Shown piece by piece: positions 36,415 to 46,160 of a stretch of DNA of 64,000 bases. Source of the stretch: Oscillospiraceae bacterium (lineage in GTDB: Bacteria; Bacillota; Clostridia; Oscillospirales; Oscillospiraceae). The notes under the pieces are model-generated. The model had not been told where the DNA came from, did not search any database, and worked only from the letters and a program-made list of their open reading frames with translations. A program made the translations under genes and the position numbers. The stretch lies in the NCBI GenBank assembly GCA_015068305.1, contig SVKV01000006.1, forward strand, positions 19,506 to 83,505. Direction: 5' to 3'. How positions within the stretch are numbered: the first letter of the stretch is position 1; each line of letters opens with the position of its first letter.

Positions 36415-37923
36415 TTACTTCGTAAACTCGACCAGCAGTTCGGACAGGGCGGCCTTCAGGCCTTCTTCGGTATCCTTTTCCAGCTTGCCGGTGGTACGGA
36501 TGGCCTCCAGGACCTCGGGATGGGAGTTATCCATGAATTCACGCATCCGAACCTCGAATTCGGGGATCTGAGCCACATCGATGTCGTTCAGATAGCCCTT
36601 GGTAACTGCATAGATGATGCACACCTGATGGGCAACTTCCACAGGAGCATTGTTCTTCTGCTTCAGAACAGCTACGATGCGCTCACCCAGAGAAAGTCTT
36701 GCCTTGGTATCGGCATCCAGGTCGGAGCCGAACTGTGCAAAGCTCTGCAGCTCGCGGTACTGAGAGTACAGCAGCTTCAGACTGCCTGCGACCTTCTTCA
36801 TGGCCTTGATCTGTGCGTCACCGCCGACACGGGAAACGGAGATACCGGGGTTGACTGCGGGCATAACACCGGAGTTAAACAGCTCGGATTCCAGGAAGAT
36901 CTGGCCGTCGGTAATGGAGATGACGTTGGTGGGAATATAGGCGGAAACGTCGCCGGCCTGGGTCTCAATGATGGGCAGAGCGGTCAAAGAGCCACCGCCC
37001 TTCTTGTCAGACATACGGGCTGCACGTTCCAGAAGACGGGAGTGCAGGTAGAAGACGTCGCCGGGGTAAGCTTCACGTCCGGGGGGACGGCGGATCAGCA
37101 GAGAAATTGCACGGTATGCAACTGCGTGCTTACTCAGGTCGTCGTAGATGACCAGAACATCCTTGCCCTGGTGCATGAAATGCTCGCCCATGGTGCAGCC
37201 GGTGTAGGGGGCGATGTACTGCATGGGAGCAAGCTCGGAAGCGGTGGCGGAGACCACGATGGTATAGTCCATAGCGCCGGCGATGGTCAGGTTTTCAACC
37301 ACCTGAGCAACGGTGGAGCGCTTCTGACCGATGGCCACGTAGATACAGATGACATCCTTGCCCTTCTGGTTAACGATGGTATCGGTAGCGATGGTGGTCT
37401 TACCGGTCTGACGGTCGCCGATGATCAGCTCACGCTGGCCGCGGCCGATGGGAATCATGGAGTCGATGGCCTTGATACCGGTCTGCAGGGGGGTATCCAC
37501 GTGCTGACGGTCAATGATGCCGGGAGCGGGCATTTCGATGGGGCGGAAGGCCTCCTCAGCGATGGGGCCCTTGCCGTCGATGGGCTCGCCCAGAGCATTC
37601 ACAACGCGGCCAATGAGGTTTGCGCCCACGGGAACGGACACAACACGGCCGGTGCGCTTGACCGTGTCGCCTTCCTTGATACCGTTGTCGGTACCCAGGA
37701 TAACGATGGAGACGGTATCCTCCTCCAGGTTCTGGGCCATGCCGTAGGAACCGTTGGGGAATTCCACCAGTTCGCCGGCCATACACTGATCCAGACCGGA
37801 GGCCTTGGCGATGCCGTCGCCCACCAGAATGACGACGCCGGTCTCGCTGGACTCCATCTTGTTTTCGTAGTTCTTGATCTGACTACGAATGATTTTTGTT
37901 ATTTCTTCGGGTCTTAATTCCAT
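36415..37923 (-). CDS. atpA: ATP synthase alpha subunit
   Basis: Regulatory nucleotide-binding F1 subunit, 502 residues. The P-loop is [15 protein letters not shown], and [17 protein letters not shown] is the family signature. N-terminal beta barrel, central domain and C-terminal helical bundle all present. Lies 18 bases after atpH on the minus strand. Confidence 0.98.
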   Translation of the reverse strand: MELRPEEITKIIRSQIKNYENKMESSETGVVILVGDGIAKASGLDQCMAGELVEFPNGSYGMAQNLEEDTVSIVILGTDNGIKEGDTVKRTGRVVSVPVGANLIGRVVNALGEPIDGKGPIAEEAFRPIEMPAPGIIDRQHVDTPLQTGIKAIDSMIPIGRGQRELIIGDRQTGKTTIATDTIVNQKGKDVICIYVAIGQKRSTVAQVVENLTIAGAMDYTIVVSATASELAPMQYIAPYTGCTMGEHFMHQGKDVLVIYDDLSKHAVAYRAISLLIRRPPGREAYPGDVFYLHSRLLERAARMSDKKGGGSLTALPIIETQAGDVSAYIPTNVISITDGQIFLESELFNSGVMPAVNPGISVSRVGGDAQIKAMKKVAGSLKLLYSQYRELQSFAQFGSDLDADTKARLSLGERIVAVLKQKNNAPVEVAHQVCIIYAVTKGYLNDIDVAQIPEFEVRMREFMDNSHPEVLEAIRTTGKLEKDTEEGLKAALSELLVEFTK

Positions 37924-37941
37924 ACTGTCCCTGCTTTCTTA

Positions 37942-38481
37942 TCAGAGTACGGTGCCTTTCAGCGCCTTGGTGATGGCGTCCATGCGGTGGGAAACCGTAT
38001 CATCCAGACGCTTGCCGTCATAATCCAGGCGGACACCGCCCAGAACAGAGGGGTCGACCAGGTTGTGCAGCTTGATCTGCTTGGCGGTCGCCCGGGAGAG
38101 CTTTTCTGCCAGCTTTGCCGCCTGTTCCTCGCTGAGCGCGATGGCCGTGATGGCGGTGACGGGCAGAATGCCGTTGTCACGGTTGTAAAGATCCTCAAAG
38201 GTCTTGCAGCAGTCGTAGAAATGCTTCATGTAGCCCTTCTCGGTGAGAATCTTCAGAAAGTTCAGCACGTAGGCGTGAACCTTGCCGCGGAAGCTGTCGT
38301 CAAGGATCTGGCAGCGTTCCTGCTTGGGGAAATTGGGGGAGGAAAGCAGGCGAATAAATTCGGGATTTTCACGGAAGCTCTGGGAAAGAACGGTCAATTC
38401 CTCCAGGAGCTTGCCGGTGAGCTGCTCCTCCAGCGCTAAGGTGTACAGCGCTTCGCCGTAAACATTTCCTACCTGGGTCAT
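37942..38481 (-). CDS. atpH: ATP synthase delta subunit
   Basis: 179-residue stator subunit (OSCP family) linking F1 alpha to the b-subunit stalk. The start MTQVGNVYGEALYTLALEE and the C-terminal LVDPSVLGGVRLDYDGKRLDDTV segment are diagnostic. Overlaps the atpF stop by 4 bases. Confidence 0.96.
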   Translation of the reverse strand: MTQVGNVYGEALYTLALEEQLTGKLLEELTVLSQSFRENPEFIRLLSSPNFPKQERCQILDDSFRGKVHAYVLNFLKILTEKGYMKHFYDCCKTFEDLYNRDNGILPVTAITAIALSEEQAAKLAEKLSRATAKQIKLHNLVDPSVLGGVRLDYDGKRLDDTVSHRMDAITKALKGTVL

Positions 38482-38984
38482 ACCTGATCACCCAATTCGT
38501 CGATAAAGCTGTCGATCAGAGACTTCTGGTCGTCAGCGGTCAGCTCGCGGCCCACAACCTTGCCTGCAATGGCCAGGGACAGACCTGCGATCTCGTCTTT
38601 TGCGTCGTTGATAGCCTTCTTCTTTTCCTGAGCAATGTCAGCGCTGGCCTTTTCACGGATGGCGACAGCCTCGTCATTGGCCTGGCGGATGATCTCTTCA
38701 CTGCGGACAGTTGCGGTCTTCTGAGCCCGCTCCAGGATGGAACTGGCCTGAGCCTTGGCTTCCTTCATGTTCTGCTCATAGGTTTCCTTGATGACCAGAG
38801 CCTCGGCTTTTGCAGCCTGGGCGTCGGTGATTTCCTTGTCAGCAGCCTCCCGGCGCTGATCCAGAATTGCCTTGATCTTATCCAGGAAGAAGATCTTTAC
38901 GACTGCAAGCTGGAGAAACAGATTGCAGATCTGCGCAATCAGAGTTACAGGGTTTACCGTCACAAGGGACTGGTAAAGATCCAT
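38478..38984 (-). CDS. atpF: ATP synthase b subunit
   Basis: 168 residues: one N-terminal membrane helix (about 10-32, TLIAQICNLFLQLAVVKIFF) and a long Ala/Glu/Lys-rich helix forming the peripheral stalk (about 35-150). Only one b-type gene is present, so the stalk should be a homodimer. GGAGGC precedes the ATG. Confidence 0.95.
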   Translation of the reverse strand: MDLYQSLVTVNPVTLIAQICNLFLQLAVVKIFFLDKIKAILDQRREAADKEITDAQAAKAEALVIKETYEQNMKEAKAQASSILERAQKTATVRSEEIIRQANDEAVAIREKASADIAQEKKKAINDAKDEIAGLSLAIAGKVVGRELTADDQKSLIDSFIDELGDQV

Positions 38985-39031
38985 TTGTTTGCCTCCTTCC
39001 GGTTTTGTTGATGAATACTACTTGCGGTAAA

Positions 39032-39322
<291 letters not shown>

Positions 39323-39368
39323 CTAAAAATTAATTAACAAAATCATTTATTCAAATGGCTGCGGGCGG

Positions 39369-40247
39369 TTAGTCGCCGGCGGCCTGTTTGATGAAGAGAG
39401 TGGTGAGGGTGCAGAAGATGAATGCCTGGATGCAGCCGCCGAACCAGTCAAAGTACAGGCTGGGAATGGCGGGAATACCCACGGTCAGCCAGGGGAAAGT
39501 GGCACCCAGATTGGTGATGACTGCCAGCACACCCAGAACAGTGATGATGATGCCGGGGATCAGAAGCGCCTTTTTCTTCTTCAGATAGCCGAAGATCAGC
39601 GGGCACAGACCAATGACCAGAACCACCAGGGCCACATACATGCTGGAACCCAGGAAGCCGAAGAGGGCATTGTTGGCAGCGACCAGAGCGGCATAGATCA
39701 GGGTGCTGATAACGGTGCCGGACAGGATGTTGCCGAAATGACGGCAGGCCATGGAAATGGGTGTGAAGCACTCACTCATGATGTTGATGGGCAGCAGAAT
39801 GAAGATGGGATCCAGGAACCCCTTCAGATAACCGCCCAGGCCGGAAGCCTTGATCTTATGATAGGTGATCAGCACGAAAACCACGAGACCCCAGGCAAGC
39901 TCCGTCATCAGGTCAGCGGTGGGACTCCAGATGCCCAGCAGGCTGATCAGATTGGAGAAGAAACTGGTGATAAAGATCGTGCCGACCAGGGGAATGTACC
40001 GGTCAAACTCCGTACCCATGTTGCCCCGGACAAAGTTGACCAGAGCACCGTAGACCATTTCCGCCACAGCCTGCTTCCGGGAAATGCCGGAAACCTTCAG
40101 ACCGGAGCCCAGCCAGATGGCCAGAGCGGAGATGATGATCAGAATCAGCCAGGACACGATCAGTGTCTGGGTGATCTGAACGGTACCGAAGAGGGGTACA
40201 TTCTCAAAGGTATGGATAATTCTTGCGCCATTGATTGATACATCCAT
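39369..40247 (-). CDS. atpB: ATP synthase a subunit
   Basis: 292-residue membrane stator that forms the ion half-channels. Five to six hydrophobic helices are visible. The essential arginine is in MACRHFGNILSG, a variant of the usual LRLFGN. The C-terminal helix contains the GCIQAFIFCTLTTLFI block. GAGGTGAG precedes the ATG. Follows the atpI-like gene and precedes atpE. Confidence 0.96.
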   Translation of the reverse strand: MDVSINGARIIHTFENVPLFGTVQITQTLIVSWLILIIISALAIWLGSGLKVSGISRKQAVAEMVYGALVNFVRGNMGTEFDRYIPLVGTIFITSFFSNLISLLGIWSPTADLMTELAWGLVVFVLITYHKIKASGLGGYLKGFLDPIFILLPINIMSECFTPISMACRHFGNILSGTVISTLIYAALVAANNALFGFLGSSMYVALVVLVIGLCPLIFGYLKKKKALLIPGIIITVLGVLAVITNLGATFPWLTVGIPAIPSLYFDWFGGCIQAFIFCTLTTLFIKQAAGD

Positions 40248-40280
40248 ATATCGCTCACCTCATTATAAATATGGTGTTAC

Positions 40281-40754
40281 TTACACTTCAAAGCTGCCCA
40301 GATGATCTTCGGGCTCTTCCTGCTCGTCGGCAGGGGGATTTTTTCGCTCACTAGGCTCCACCAGCTTACCCTTGCTCTGCAGATAAAAAATTACCAGATT
40401 GGGGAACAGCAGGGGAACGGCGGCAGCGACCACATGGATATGGGGAACCAGGATCGCAACGATGATCCAGCCGGCCTGCAGCAGAAGACGGCCATTGTAG
40501 CTGCCCTGGATGAAGGCCTTCATCTGCTTTTGCTCCGCGATGTCAACAGCCTTCTGAATGGTCAGGCACATGACGGTGAAATTTGCAACCGCAACAATAA
40601 AGCCGCCCAAAGCACCGACAAAAACTCTGTAGCTGAATGTTCCGATGCCGCCCAGGCTCAGAATAAAAAGAACGGCGATCATGATGACATCGCAGATGCC
40701 GGTGCCGACGGCAATACGTTTGATTTCTTTTTTGGATGCGCTTTGTAGTTTCAT
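40281..40754 (-). CDS. ATP synthase subunit I-like membrane protein
   Basis: 157 residues with four predicted membrane helices and a polar tail rich in Glu and Pro. Position just upstream of atpB and the helix pattern (GICDVIMIAVLFILSL, FVGALGGFIVAVANFTVMCL, then LLLQAGWIIVAILV, VPLLFPNLVIFYLQ) match the AtpI family, thought to help assemble the c ring and perhaps to supply ions. Sequence similarity is weak in this family, so the call rests largely on context. Confidence 0.8.
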   Translation of the reverse strand: MKLQSASKKEIKRIAVGTGICDVIMIAVLFILSLGGIGTFSYRVFVGALGGFIVAVANFTVMCLTIQKAVDIAEQKQMKAFIQGSYNGRLLLQAGWIIVAILVPHIHVVAAAVPLLFPNLVIFYLQSKGKLVEPSERKNPPADEQEEPEDHLGSFEV

Positions 40755-40775
40755 GGTTTCATTCCTTTTTGGGTA

Positions 40776-41033
40776 TTAGCTGTGGTCGTTGAACGACACG
40801 GGGGGCTTTTCCTGGGATGAGGCTTCATCCCGGGCCTTGAGCAGGGAGTGCAGACAGCTCTTTGCGGTGGAGATGCTGGTCAGAAAACCGATCACACCGC
40901 ACAGAATCATTACCCACAGTCCCAGATCAAACCGGTTCTGCAGCCAGAAGCCCAGATACATAAAAAGGCATAGGGGAAACAGCACGGAAAAGCCAAATTG
41001 CGTTACCCATATGATCAGACTCAGTATTTTCAT
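40776..41033 (-). CDS. AtpZ-like small membrane protein, first gene of the ATP synthase operon
   Basis: 85 residues with two membrane helices (about 7-30 and 38-58) joined by FWLQNRFDLG and a charged tail. Proteins of this AtpZ/AtpI-like shape (RxxGxxLD-type loop) often head ATP synthase operons in Firmicutes; a role with AtpI in magnesium or calcium handling and complex assembly was proposed for Bacillus. Assignment rests on position and topology. Confidence 0.75.
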   Translation of the reverse strand: MKILSLIIWVTQFGFSVLFPLCLFMYLGFWLQNRFDLGLWVMILCGVIGFLTSISTAKSCLHSLLKARDEASSQEKPPVSFNDHS

Positions 41034-41094
41034 AGTGCCTCCAGCCTGGAGAGAATCAGTGAACAGGGCATAGAACCCCCATTAATCAGTAACT

Positions 41095-41123
41095 ATTATA
41101 TCGAATAATAAGTTAAGATTCAA
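41095..41123 (-). promoter_or_regulatory. Proximal promoter of the ATP synthase operon
   Basis: On the minus strand TTGAAT (41118-41123), 17-base spacer, TATAAT (41095-41100). Confidence 0.72.
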
Positions 41124-41132
41124 TCATAAAAA

Positions 41133-41161
41133 ATTATAGGAAATCGATTTGTCTGTTTCAA
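41133..41161 (-). promoter_or_regulatory. Distal promoter of the ATP synthase operon
   Basis: On the minus strand TTGAAA (41156-41161), 17-base spacer, TATAAT (41133-41138), 38 bases upstream of the proximal promoter and in a very AT-rich stretch that may act as an UP-type element. Confidence 0.68.
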
Positions 41162-41316
41162 CAAAAAATTTATTAAAATTTGGGAGTGTTGACTATAGTT
41201 TGCTCGTCTTTTCATAAATGTACCCGAAGCCGGGGAAAGAATTCACAAAAGGACTTTTCATTTTCCCGGAAATATTGTAAACTGTATATCAGAATGATAA
41301 CGGAGCGAGAGAGTTA

Positions 41317-43527
41317 ATGGAACAGGAAATGGAAATCATCCAGGGCGTCATCAGCGCCGTGGTGTTTGAAAATTACGATAACGGCTATGCGGTGCTGCGG
41401 CTGAATGTGGGCGGCGGCCAGGCTGTGACCGTGGTGGGCACCATTCCGCTGCCGGCAGCTGGCGAGCGGCTGATGGTTACGGGAAAATGGAGCAACCATC
41501 CCAGCTTCGGACGTCAGTTTGAGGCGGAATTTCTGGAACGGCTGATGCCCCAGACCAGCATGGAGATTTTAAGCTATCTGGGCAGCCGGATCATCAAGGG
41601 CATCGGCCCCCGGATGGCAGCCCGGATCGTGGAGCGGTTCGGCGATGAAACGCTGACCGTCATGGAGCGCCAGCCGGAGCGACTGGCGGAGGTTTCCGGT
41701 ATTTCCCGGGAAAAGGCTCTGAAAATCGGTGAGGAATTTCATCAGCGCGTTGGCATGCGGCAGCTGATGGAGTTTTTTACCATGCATCACCTGCCGGCGG
41801 AGCTGGCTGTGCGTACCTACAAATTATACGGCGAAAGCACCGTGGATCTTCTTTACGATGATCCGTACCTGCTGATGGACGAAGGCCTGGAGGCTCCCTT
41901 CGGAGCGGTGGACCGGTTTGCCATCGACCTGGGCGTGGCGGGAGACGATCCCCGGCGTGTGGAAGCCGGTATCCTTTTCGAACTGCGCTACAATCTGTCC
42001 GCAGGCCACGCCTTTTTGCCGGAGGACAAGCTGGTTGCGGCAACAGCGCAGCTGCTGAACATCGACGGAACATCCGTCACAGAAGGACTGAACCGGCTGA
42101 TGGAAGCGGACCGGCTGGTCCGGGATCACCTGGCGGGTATTACGGTGGATTATCTGCCCCAGCTTCATGAGGCAGAGAATTACTGCACCCGCAGGCTTCT
42201 GGAAGCGGCGTCCGTCCATATCCCCGCTCCGGGTAATCTGGAGAGAATGCTCCGCACGGCCCAGAAAGAAGACAGAATCGAGTATTCCCAGCAGCAGAAG
42301 GATGCCATCCGGGCAGCGGCCACCGAGCGGATTTTGCTCATCACCGGCGGCCCCGGTACCGGTAAGACCACCATTCTGAACGGCATTCTGTCGCTGTTTG
42401 GCCAGATGCAGCTGAAATGCTTGCTGGCTGCCCCCACCGGAAGAGCGGCCAAGCGGCTGACGGAAGTGACGGGGGAGGAGGCCTCCACCATCCACCGGCT
42501 GCTGGAAGCTGGAATCGATCAGAATACAGGGCTTATGTTCTTTGCGAAGGATGAGAGCAATCCACTGAAAGCCGATGCCATTATCATTGATGAAATGTCC
42601 ATGGTGGATGTGCAGCTGCTGCACAGTCTGTTGCAGGCCATCCCGGCAAACAAGCGGATCATCCTGGTGGGTGACCCGGATCAGCTGCCGCCTGTGGGTC
42701 CCGGATTTCCCTTCAGCGATATGCTTCGCAGCGGTGTGCTGCCCACGGTCCGTTTAACGGAAGTATTCCGCCAGGCTCAGCAGAGCCTCATCGTTATGAA
42801 TGCCCACCGGGTCAACCGGGGCGAAATGCCGGAACTGAAATCGGTCACCAGCGACTTTTTCTTCATGCGCCGCCAGAGTGAGGATGCGGTGCGCAGTACC
42901 ATCCGGGATCTTTGCACCACGCGCCTTCCTCAGAATATGGGTATCCCCTCGGATCAGATCCAGGTGCTGACCCCCACCCGGAAGGGGGGCGTGGGAACCT
43001 GGAGCCTCAACACACTTTTGCAGGAGGCACTGAACCCTTCCGCACCCAATAAAAAGGAGCGCCAGTCCGGAGAGTTTACCTTCCGGGAAGGGGACCGGGT
43101 GATGCAGATCCGCAATAATTACGATATTTTGTGGAAAAAGTGTGACGGCAGCGCCGTGGGTGCCGGTATTTTCAATGGGGATATCGGCATCATCAGAAAG
43201 ATCGATCCCCAGATGGAAACCGTGACGGTGGTCTATGACGACCGGGAAGCAGACTACGATTATACCCAGCTCAATGAGCTGGAGCCTGCATATGCCATGA
43301 CGGTCCACAAGAGCCAGGGCAGCGAGTACCGGGCGGTGATCCTGGCGGCCTGGAATGGCTCGCCTTACTTACTCAGCCGGAGCATTCTCTATACCGCCAT
43401 CACCCGGGCCCGGGAACTGCTGATTATCGTGGGCAGGGAAGAGACGGTTGCCGTCATGACGGAAAATGCAAAGAAAAACCGCCGCTATTCCGGCCTCAAG
43501 CTGCGGCTCCAGGGGAAATGTGAATGA
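41317..43527 (+). CDS. recD2: RecD2-type ATP-dependent DNA helicase
   Basis: 736 residues. The N-terminal OB-like domain is followed by helix-hairpin-helix repeats (IIKGIGPRMAARIVERFG, LAEVSGISREKALKIGEEF), then a superfamily 1B 5'-3' helicase core: motif I GGPGTGKTTILNG, motif II IIIDEMSMVD, motif III VGDPDQLPPVGPG, and motif V/VI AMTVHKSQGSEY and AITRARELLIIVG. It lacks RecBC partners, as is normal for RecD2, which acts in mismatch repair and fork maintenance. The stop overlaps comF by 4 bases. The promoter is not clear. Confidence 0.95.
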   Translation: MEQEMEIIQGVISAVVFENYDNGYAVLRLNVGGGQAVTVVGTIPLPAAGERLMVTGKWSNHPSFGRQFEAEFLERLMPQTSMEILSYLGSRIIKGIGPRMAARIVERFGDETLTVMERQPERLAEVSGISREKALKIGEEFHQRVGMRQLMEFFTMHHLPAELAVRTYKLYGESTVDLLYDDPYLLMDEGLEAPFGAVDRFAIDLGVAGDDPRRVEAGILFELRYNLSAGHAFLPEDKLVAATAQLLNIDGTSVTEGLNRLMEADRLVRDHLAGITVDYLPQLHEAENYCTRRLLEAASVHIPAPGNLERMLRTAQKEDRIEYSQQQKDAIRAAATERILLITGGPGTGKTTILNGILSLFGQMQLKCLLAAPTGRAAKRLTEVTGEEASTIHRLLEAGIDQNTGLMFFAKDESNPLKADAIIIDEMSMVDVQLLHSLLQAIPANKRIILVGDPDQLPPVGPGFPFSDMLRSGVLPTVRLTEVFRQAQQSLIVMNAHRVNRGEMPELKSVTSDFFFMRRQSEDAVRSTIRDLCTTRLPQNMGIPSDQIQVLTPTRKGGVGTWSLNTLLQEALNPSAPNKKERQSGEFTFREGDRVMQIRNNYDILWKKCDGSAVGAGIFNGDIGIIRKIDPQMETVTVVYDDREADYDYTQLNELEPAYAMTVHKSQGSEYRAVILAAWNGSPYLLSRSILYTAITRARELLIIVGREETVAVMTENAKKNRRYSGLKLRLQGKCE

Positions 43528-44189
43528 TTCATAAGCTGTTAACGGAACTGCTGTTTCCGCCCAAATGCATCCTGTGCGGAAAACTGCTGAAAAGAGACGA
43601 AACGGATCTGTGCCGCACCTGCCGGGTGGAAAGCCCCATGTGTGATAAGAATAACTTAAAGTTCCCGTTTCTTGACAGTTGGGCTGCGGTCTGGTATTAT
43701 AAAGGGAACATCAGGAAAAGTCTGCACCGGTATAAATTCCGCAATGCCCGGCATTATGCGCCGGCTTACGGAAGAATGCTGGCCATGAAGCTGATGCAGG
43801 AATACCCGGAGGGCATTGATGTGCTCACCTGGGTGCCGGTCAGCAGGTGGCGGAAATTCACCAGAGGTTATGACCAGGTGGAACTGCTGGCAGAAGCCGT
43901 GGGAAAAGAGCTGGGGATGGTACCGGTTCGCACCCTGGAAAAACTGCGCAATAACCGTCCCCAATCCCGGATTTCCGGTGTTGCCAGACGCCGGGCCAAT
44001 GTGCTGGGCATTTACCGGGCTGCGGCTCCGGAAGCTGTGGAAGGAAAGCGGATTTTGCTCCTGGATGACATTGTTACCACCGGCGCCACCGCCGGAGAGT
44101 GCGCCCGGGTGCTGCTCACCGCCGGGGCAAAGGAAGTATATTTGGGCTGCGTGGCGGCAGCTTTACATCATAAACAGGACAAAAGGTGA
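43524..44189 (+). CDS. ComF-family phosphoribosyltransferase-like protein
   Basis: 221 residues. The N-terminal zinc finger has CILCGKLL and CRTCRVE; the C-terminal type I phosphoribosyltransferase fold has the PRPP loop ILLLDDIVTTGATAGEC. ComF proteins support DNA uptake and single-strand DNA handling in competent bacteria; in non-competent Clostridia their role may be in repair. Coupled to recD2 by an ATGA overlap and followed 6 bases later by mreB, so all three are probably one transcript. Confidence 0.92.
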   Translation: MIHKLLTELLFPPKCILCGKLLKRDETDLCRTCRVESPMCDKNNLKFPFLDSWAAVWYYKGNIRKSLHRYKFRNARHYAPAYGRMLAMKLMQEYPEGIDVLTWVPVSRWRKFTRGYDQVELLAEAVGKELGMVPVRTLEKLRNNRPQSRISGVARRRANVLGIYRAAAPEAVEGKRILLLDDIVTTGATAGECARVLLTAGAKEVYLGCVAAALHHKQDKR

Positions 44190-44195
44190 TCATTT

Positions 44196-45245
44196 ATGTC
44201 TATTTTCTCTACCAATGACCTGGGCGTGGACCTGGGTACTGCGAACGTTTTGATTTATGCCGACGGCAAGGGTCTGGTTGTCAGAGAGCCCTCCGTTGTT
44301 GCGGTTGACAAGAATACCGGCAAGATTCTGCAGGTGGGTTCCGCTGCCCGTAATATGCTGGGCCGTACCCCCGGCAACGTGGTGGCCATGCACCCGCTGA
44401 AGGACGGTATCATCTCCGACCATGAGATGACGGTCCGGATGCTCCAGGCCATGTTCAAAACCGCAACCAAGTCCGGCGCTTTCACCCCTAAGCCCCGTGT
44501 GGTCATCAGCGTGCCCAGCGGTGTGACGGAAGTGGAAGAGCGCAGTGTCATCAATGCGGCCATCGAAGCCGGTGCCCGCCGTGTGTTCCTGATCGAGGAG
44601 CCCCTGGCTGCGGCCCTGGGTGCCGGTCTGGATATCAAGGGCGCCAAGGGTCACATGGTGGTGGATATCGGTGCCGGCACCACCGACATTGCGGTGCTGA
44701 GCATGAACGGCGTGGCGGTTTCTTCTTCTCTGAAGATTGCCGGCGACTATATGGATGACCTGATTGCACGGCATACCCGCCGTCAGCATGGCGTTGCCAT
44801 CGGTGAAGTCACCGCAGAAAGCGTCAAGAATCAGCTGGGCCGTGTTTATCCCGGCGGCGAAGAGATTACCATGAATGTCAAGGGCCGAGACACCAAGACC
44901 GGTATGCCCAGAACCATCACCCTGACCTCCACGGAAATTTTCGAAGTGCTGCGCCGTCCTGCCCGGATCATTGCTGAGGAGGTTCTGGCCGTTCTGGAGC
45001 AGACCAGCCCGGAGCTTGTCAGCGATATTTCCGAGACCGGCATCACCCTCACCGGCGGCTGCAGCCAGCTCTATGGCTTTGATGCGCTGCTGATGGAGCG
45101 CACCGGCATCAACTGCACCGTGGCCGACGATCCCGACTCCTGCACAGCCTACGGCTGCGGCAAGAGCCTTGCCTGGATCAACCACATGCAGGAGGGTCCC
45201 ATCAATATCGCCAGAAGACGCATTATGAAGAGCAACTTCTATTAA
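44196..45245 (+). CDS. mreB: MreB-family rod-shape actin homologue
   Basis: 349 residues. The actin-fold nucleotide motifs are visible: phosphate 1 DLGVDLGTANVLIY, connect 1 and phosphate 2 VVDIGAGTTDIAVLS, and adenosine motif TGGCSQLYG. MreB filaments guide lateral peptidoglycan synthesis. It may be an Mbl or MreBH paralogue, because mreC and mreD are not next to it. AAAGGTGATC precedes the ATG. A strong terminator follows. Confidence 0.93.
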   Translation: MSIFSTNDLGVDLGTANVLIYADGKGLVVREPSVVAVDKNTGKILQVGSAARNMLGRTPGNVVAMHPLKDGIISDHEMTVRMLQAMFKTATKSGAFTPKPRVVISVPSGVTEVEERSVINAAIEAGARRVFLIEEPLAAALGAGLDIKGAKGHMVVDIGAGTTDIAVLSMNGVAVSSSLKIAGDYMDDLIARHTRRQHGVAIGEVTAESVKNQLGRVYPGGEEITMNVKGRDTKTGMPRTITLTSTEIFEVLRRPARIIAEEVLAVLEQTSPELVSDISETGITLTGGCSQLYGFDALLMERTGINCTVADDPDSCTAYGCGKSLAWINHMQEGPINIARRRIMKSNFY

Positions 45246-45258
45246 TATGAAAAGCAGT

Positions 45259-45296
45259 ACCGCCGTTCCGAACTCCGGAACGGCGGTGGTTTTTTA
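45259..45296 (+). terminator. Terminator of the recD2-comF-mreB unit
   Basis: ACCGCCGTTCCG (45259-45270), short loop, CGGAACGGCGGT (45276-45287), then GGTTTTTT. Confidence 0.9.
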
Positions 45297-45536
45297 TTGT
45301 CTGATTTTGTGATAGATCCAGGATTCCAGACAGAAAAGAGCGAATGCGGCAACCAGATACAGCATCAGTCCGACTTTGCCGGGCAGGGGAAGACCCAGCA
45401 GATGGGCAACGGCGAAAACAGCTGCCACATCAATGAAATAAACAATAGCCCAGATGATGATGTGGGGAATGGTATCAAACTGTCCGGGGAACATCTCGTT
45501 CAGAAAGAAATTCTTCTTATGATATTCGTATGCCAT
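45294..45536 (-). CDS. Small two-helix membrane protein of unknown function
   Basis: 80 residues with two predicted membrane helices (about 24-46 and 54-73) and charged ends (start MAYEYHKKNFF). No family recognised. It is the last gene of the SPFH operon, 3 bases after the DUF2500 gene, with GGAGGAATA upstream. Its job is presumably linked to the membrane-associated neighbours, which is inference. Confidence 0.65.
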   Translation of the reverse strand: MAYEYHKKNFFLNEMFPGQFDTIPHIIIWAIVYFIDVAAVFAVAHLLGLPLPGKVGLMLYLVAAFALFCLESWIYHKIRQ

Positions 45537-45539
45537 ATG

Positions 45540-45902
45540 CTATTCCTCCTTTTTGCCCGGGATGAATTTCCAGAATTTTTCACCCTGCCAGGTGAGCATG
45601 CCGGTATCGCCTTCGCTGAGGGTATAAAAATCGTCCCGGTTCATGTAAAGCCTGACCGATTCGCCAAAATCGGTGTGGAAAGTGATGTAATAAACATAAC
45701 TGTATCCGCGGCCCAGATAGGGGGCATCTGTTTCCGGGTGCTTAATAAAGACGGTTGCATGGTCTGTGAATACCGGTGCGTTGCTGTTTTTGTGGGTCCG
45801 GTATTCCAGGACGATGAAGCGGATGATGCCAAAACCAATGGCGGGGATCATAGCAATCCAGAATAGCTTTGGAAGAAATTCCAGAATTTGTTCCGGCGTC
45901 AT
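45540..45902 (-). CDS. DUF2500 family protein
   Basis: 120 residues. One N-terminal membrane helix (about 10-32), then a beta-rich soluble part with YYITFHTDFGESVRLYMNRDDFYTLSEGDTGMLTWQG, matching the DUF2500 pattern Y-V-T-F...Y..L..GD.G.L..QG. Function is unknown. It lies between the ribbon-helix-helix-like gene and a small membrane protein with 3-base gaps, so all four genes of this minus-strand group are one operon. Confidence 0.75.
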   Translation of the reverse strand: MTPEQILEFLPKLFWIAMIPAIGFGIIRFIVLEYRTHKNSNAPVFTDHATVFIKHPETDAPYLGRGYSYVYYITFHTDFGESVRLYMNRDDFYTLSEGDTGMLTWQGEKFWKFIPGKKEE

Positions 45903-45905
45903 AGG

Positions 45906-46157
45906 TCATTCCTCCTTCAGAAAGTCCAGTTCGAAGGGTTTGTCCAGTTCGTCGGATACATAACCGCCGTTTTTACGCCGCTGCTTGACGCATTCCGTCA
46001 GCAAATACTCGATCTGGCCGTTGACACTTCTGAAATCGTCCTCTGCCCAGGCGGCGATGGCATTGTAAAGTTTGGGGGATAAACGCAGGGGAACCTGCTT
46101 TTTTTCTTTCTCCGGGGCCAGCTTCAGCTGGCCTTCCTGTCTTTTCGGTGCTGCCAT
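45906..46157 (-). CDS. Arc-like ribbon-helix-helix protein
   Basis: 83 residues. The central [39 protein letters not shown] fits a ribbon-helix-helix DNA-binding fold (a beta strand with alternating polar residues, then two helices). A basic N-terminal arm precedes it. It follows the SPFH gene by 3 bases. Similar pairs of SPFH and Arc-like proteins occur in other Clostridia. Repeats over the operon promoter could be its target, giving feedback control; this is inference. Confidence 0.75.
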   Translation of the reverse strand: MAAPKRQEGQLKLAPEKEKKQVPLRLSPKLYNAIAAWAEDDFRSVNGQIEYLLTECVKQRRKNGGYVSDELDKPFELDFLKEE

Positions 46158-46160
46158 GGC

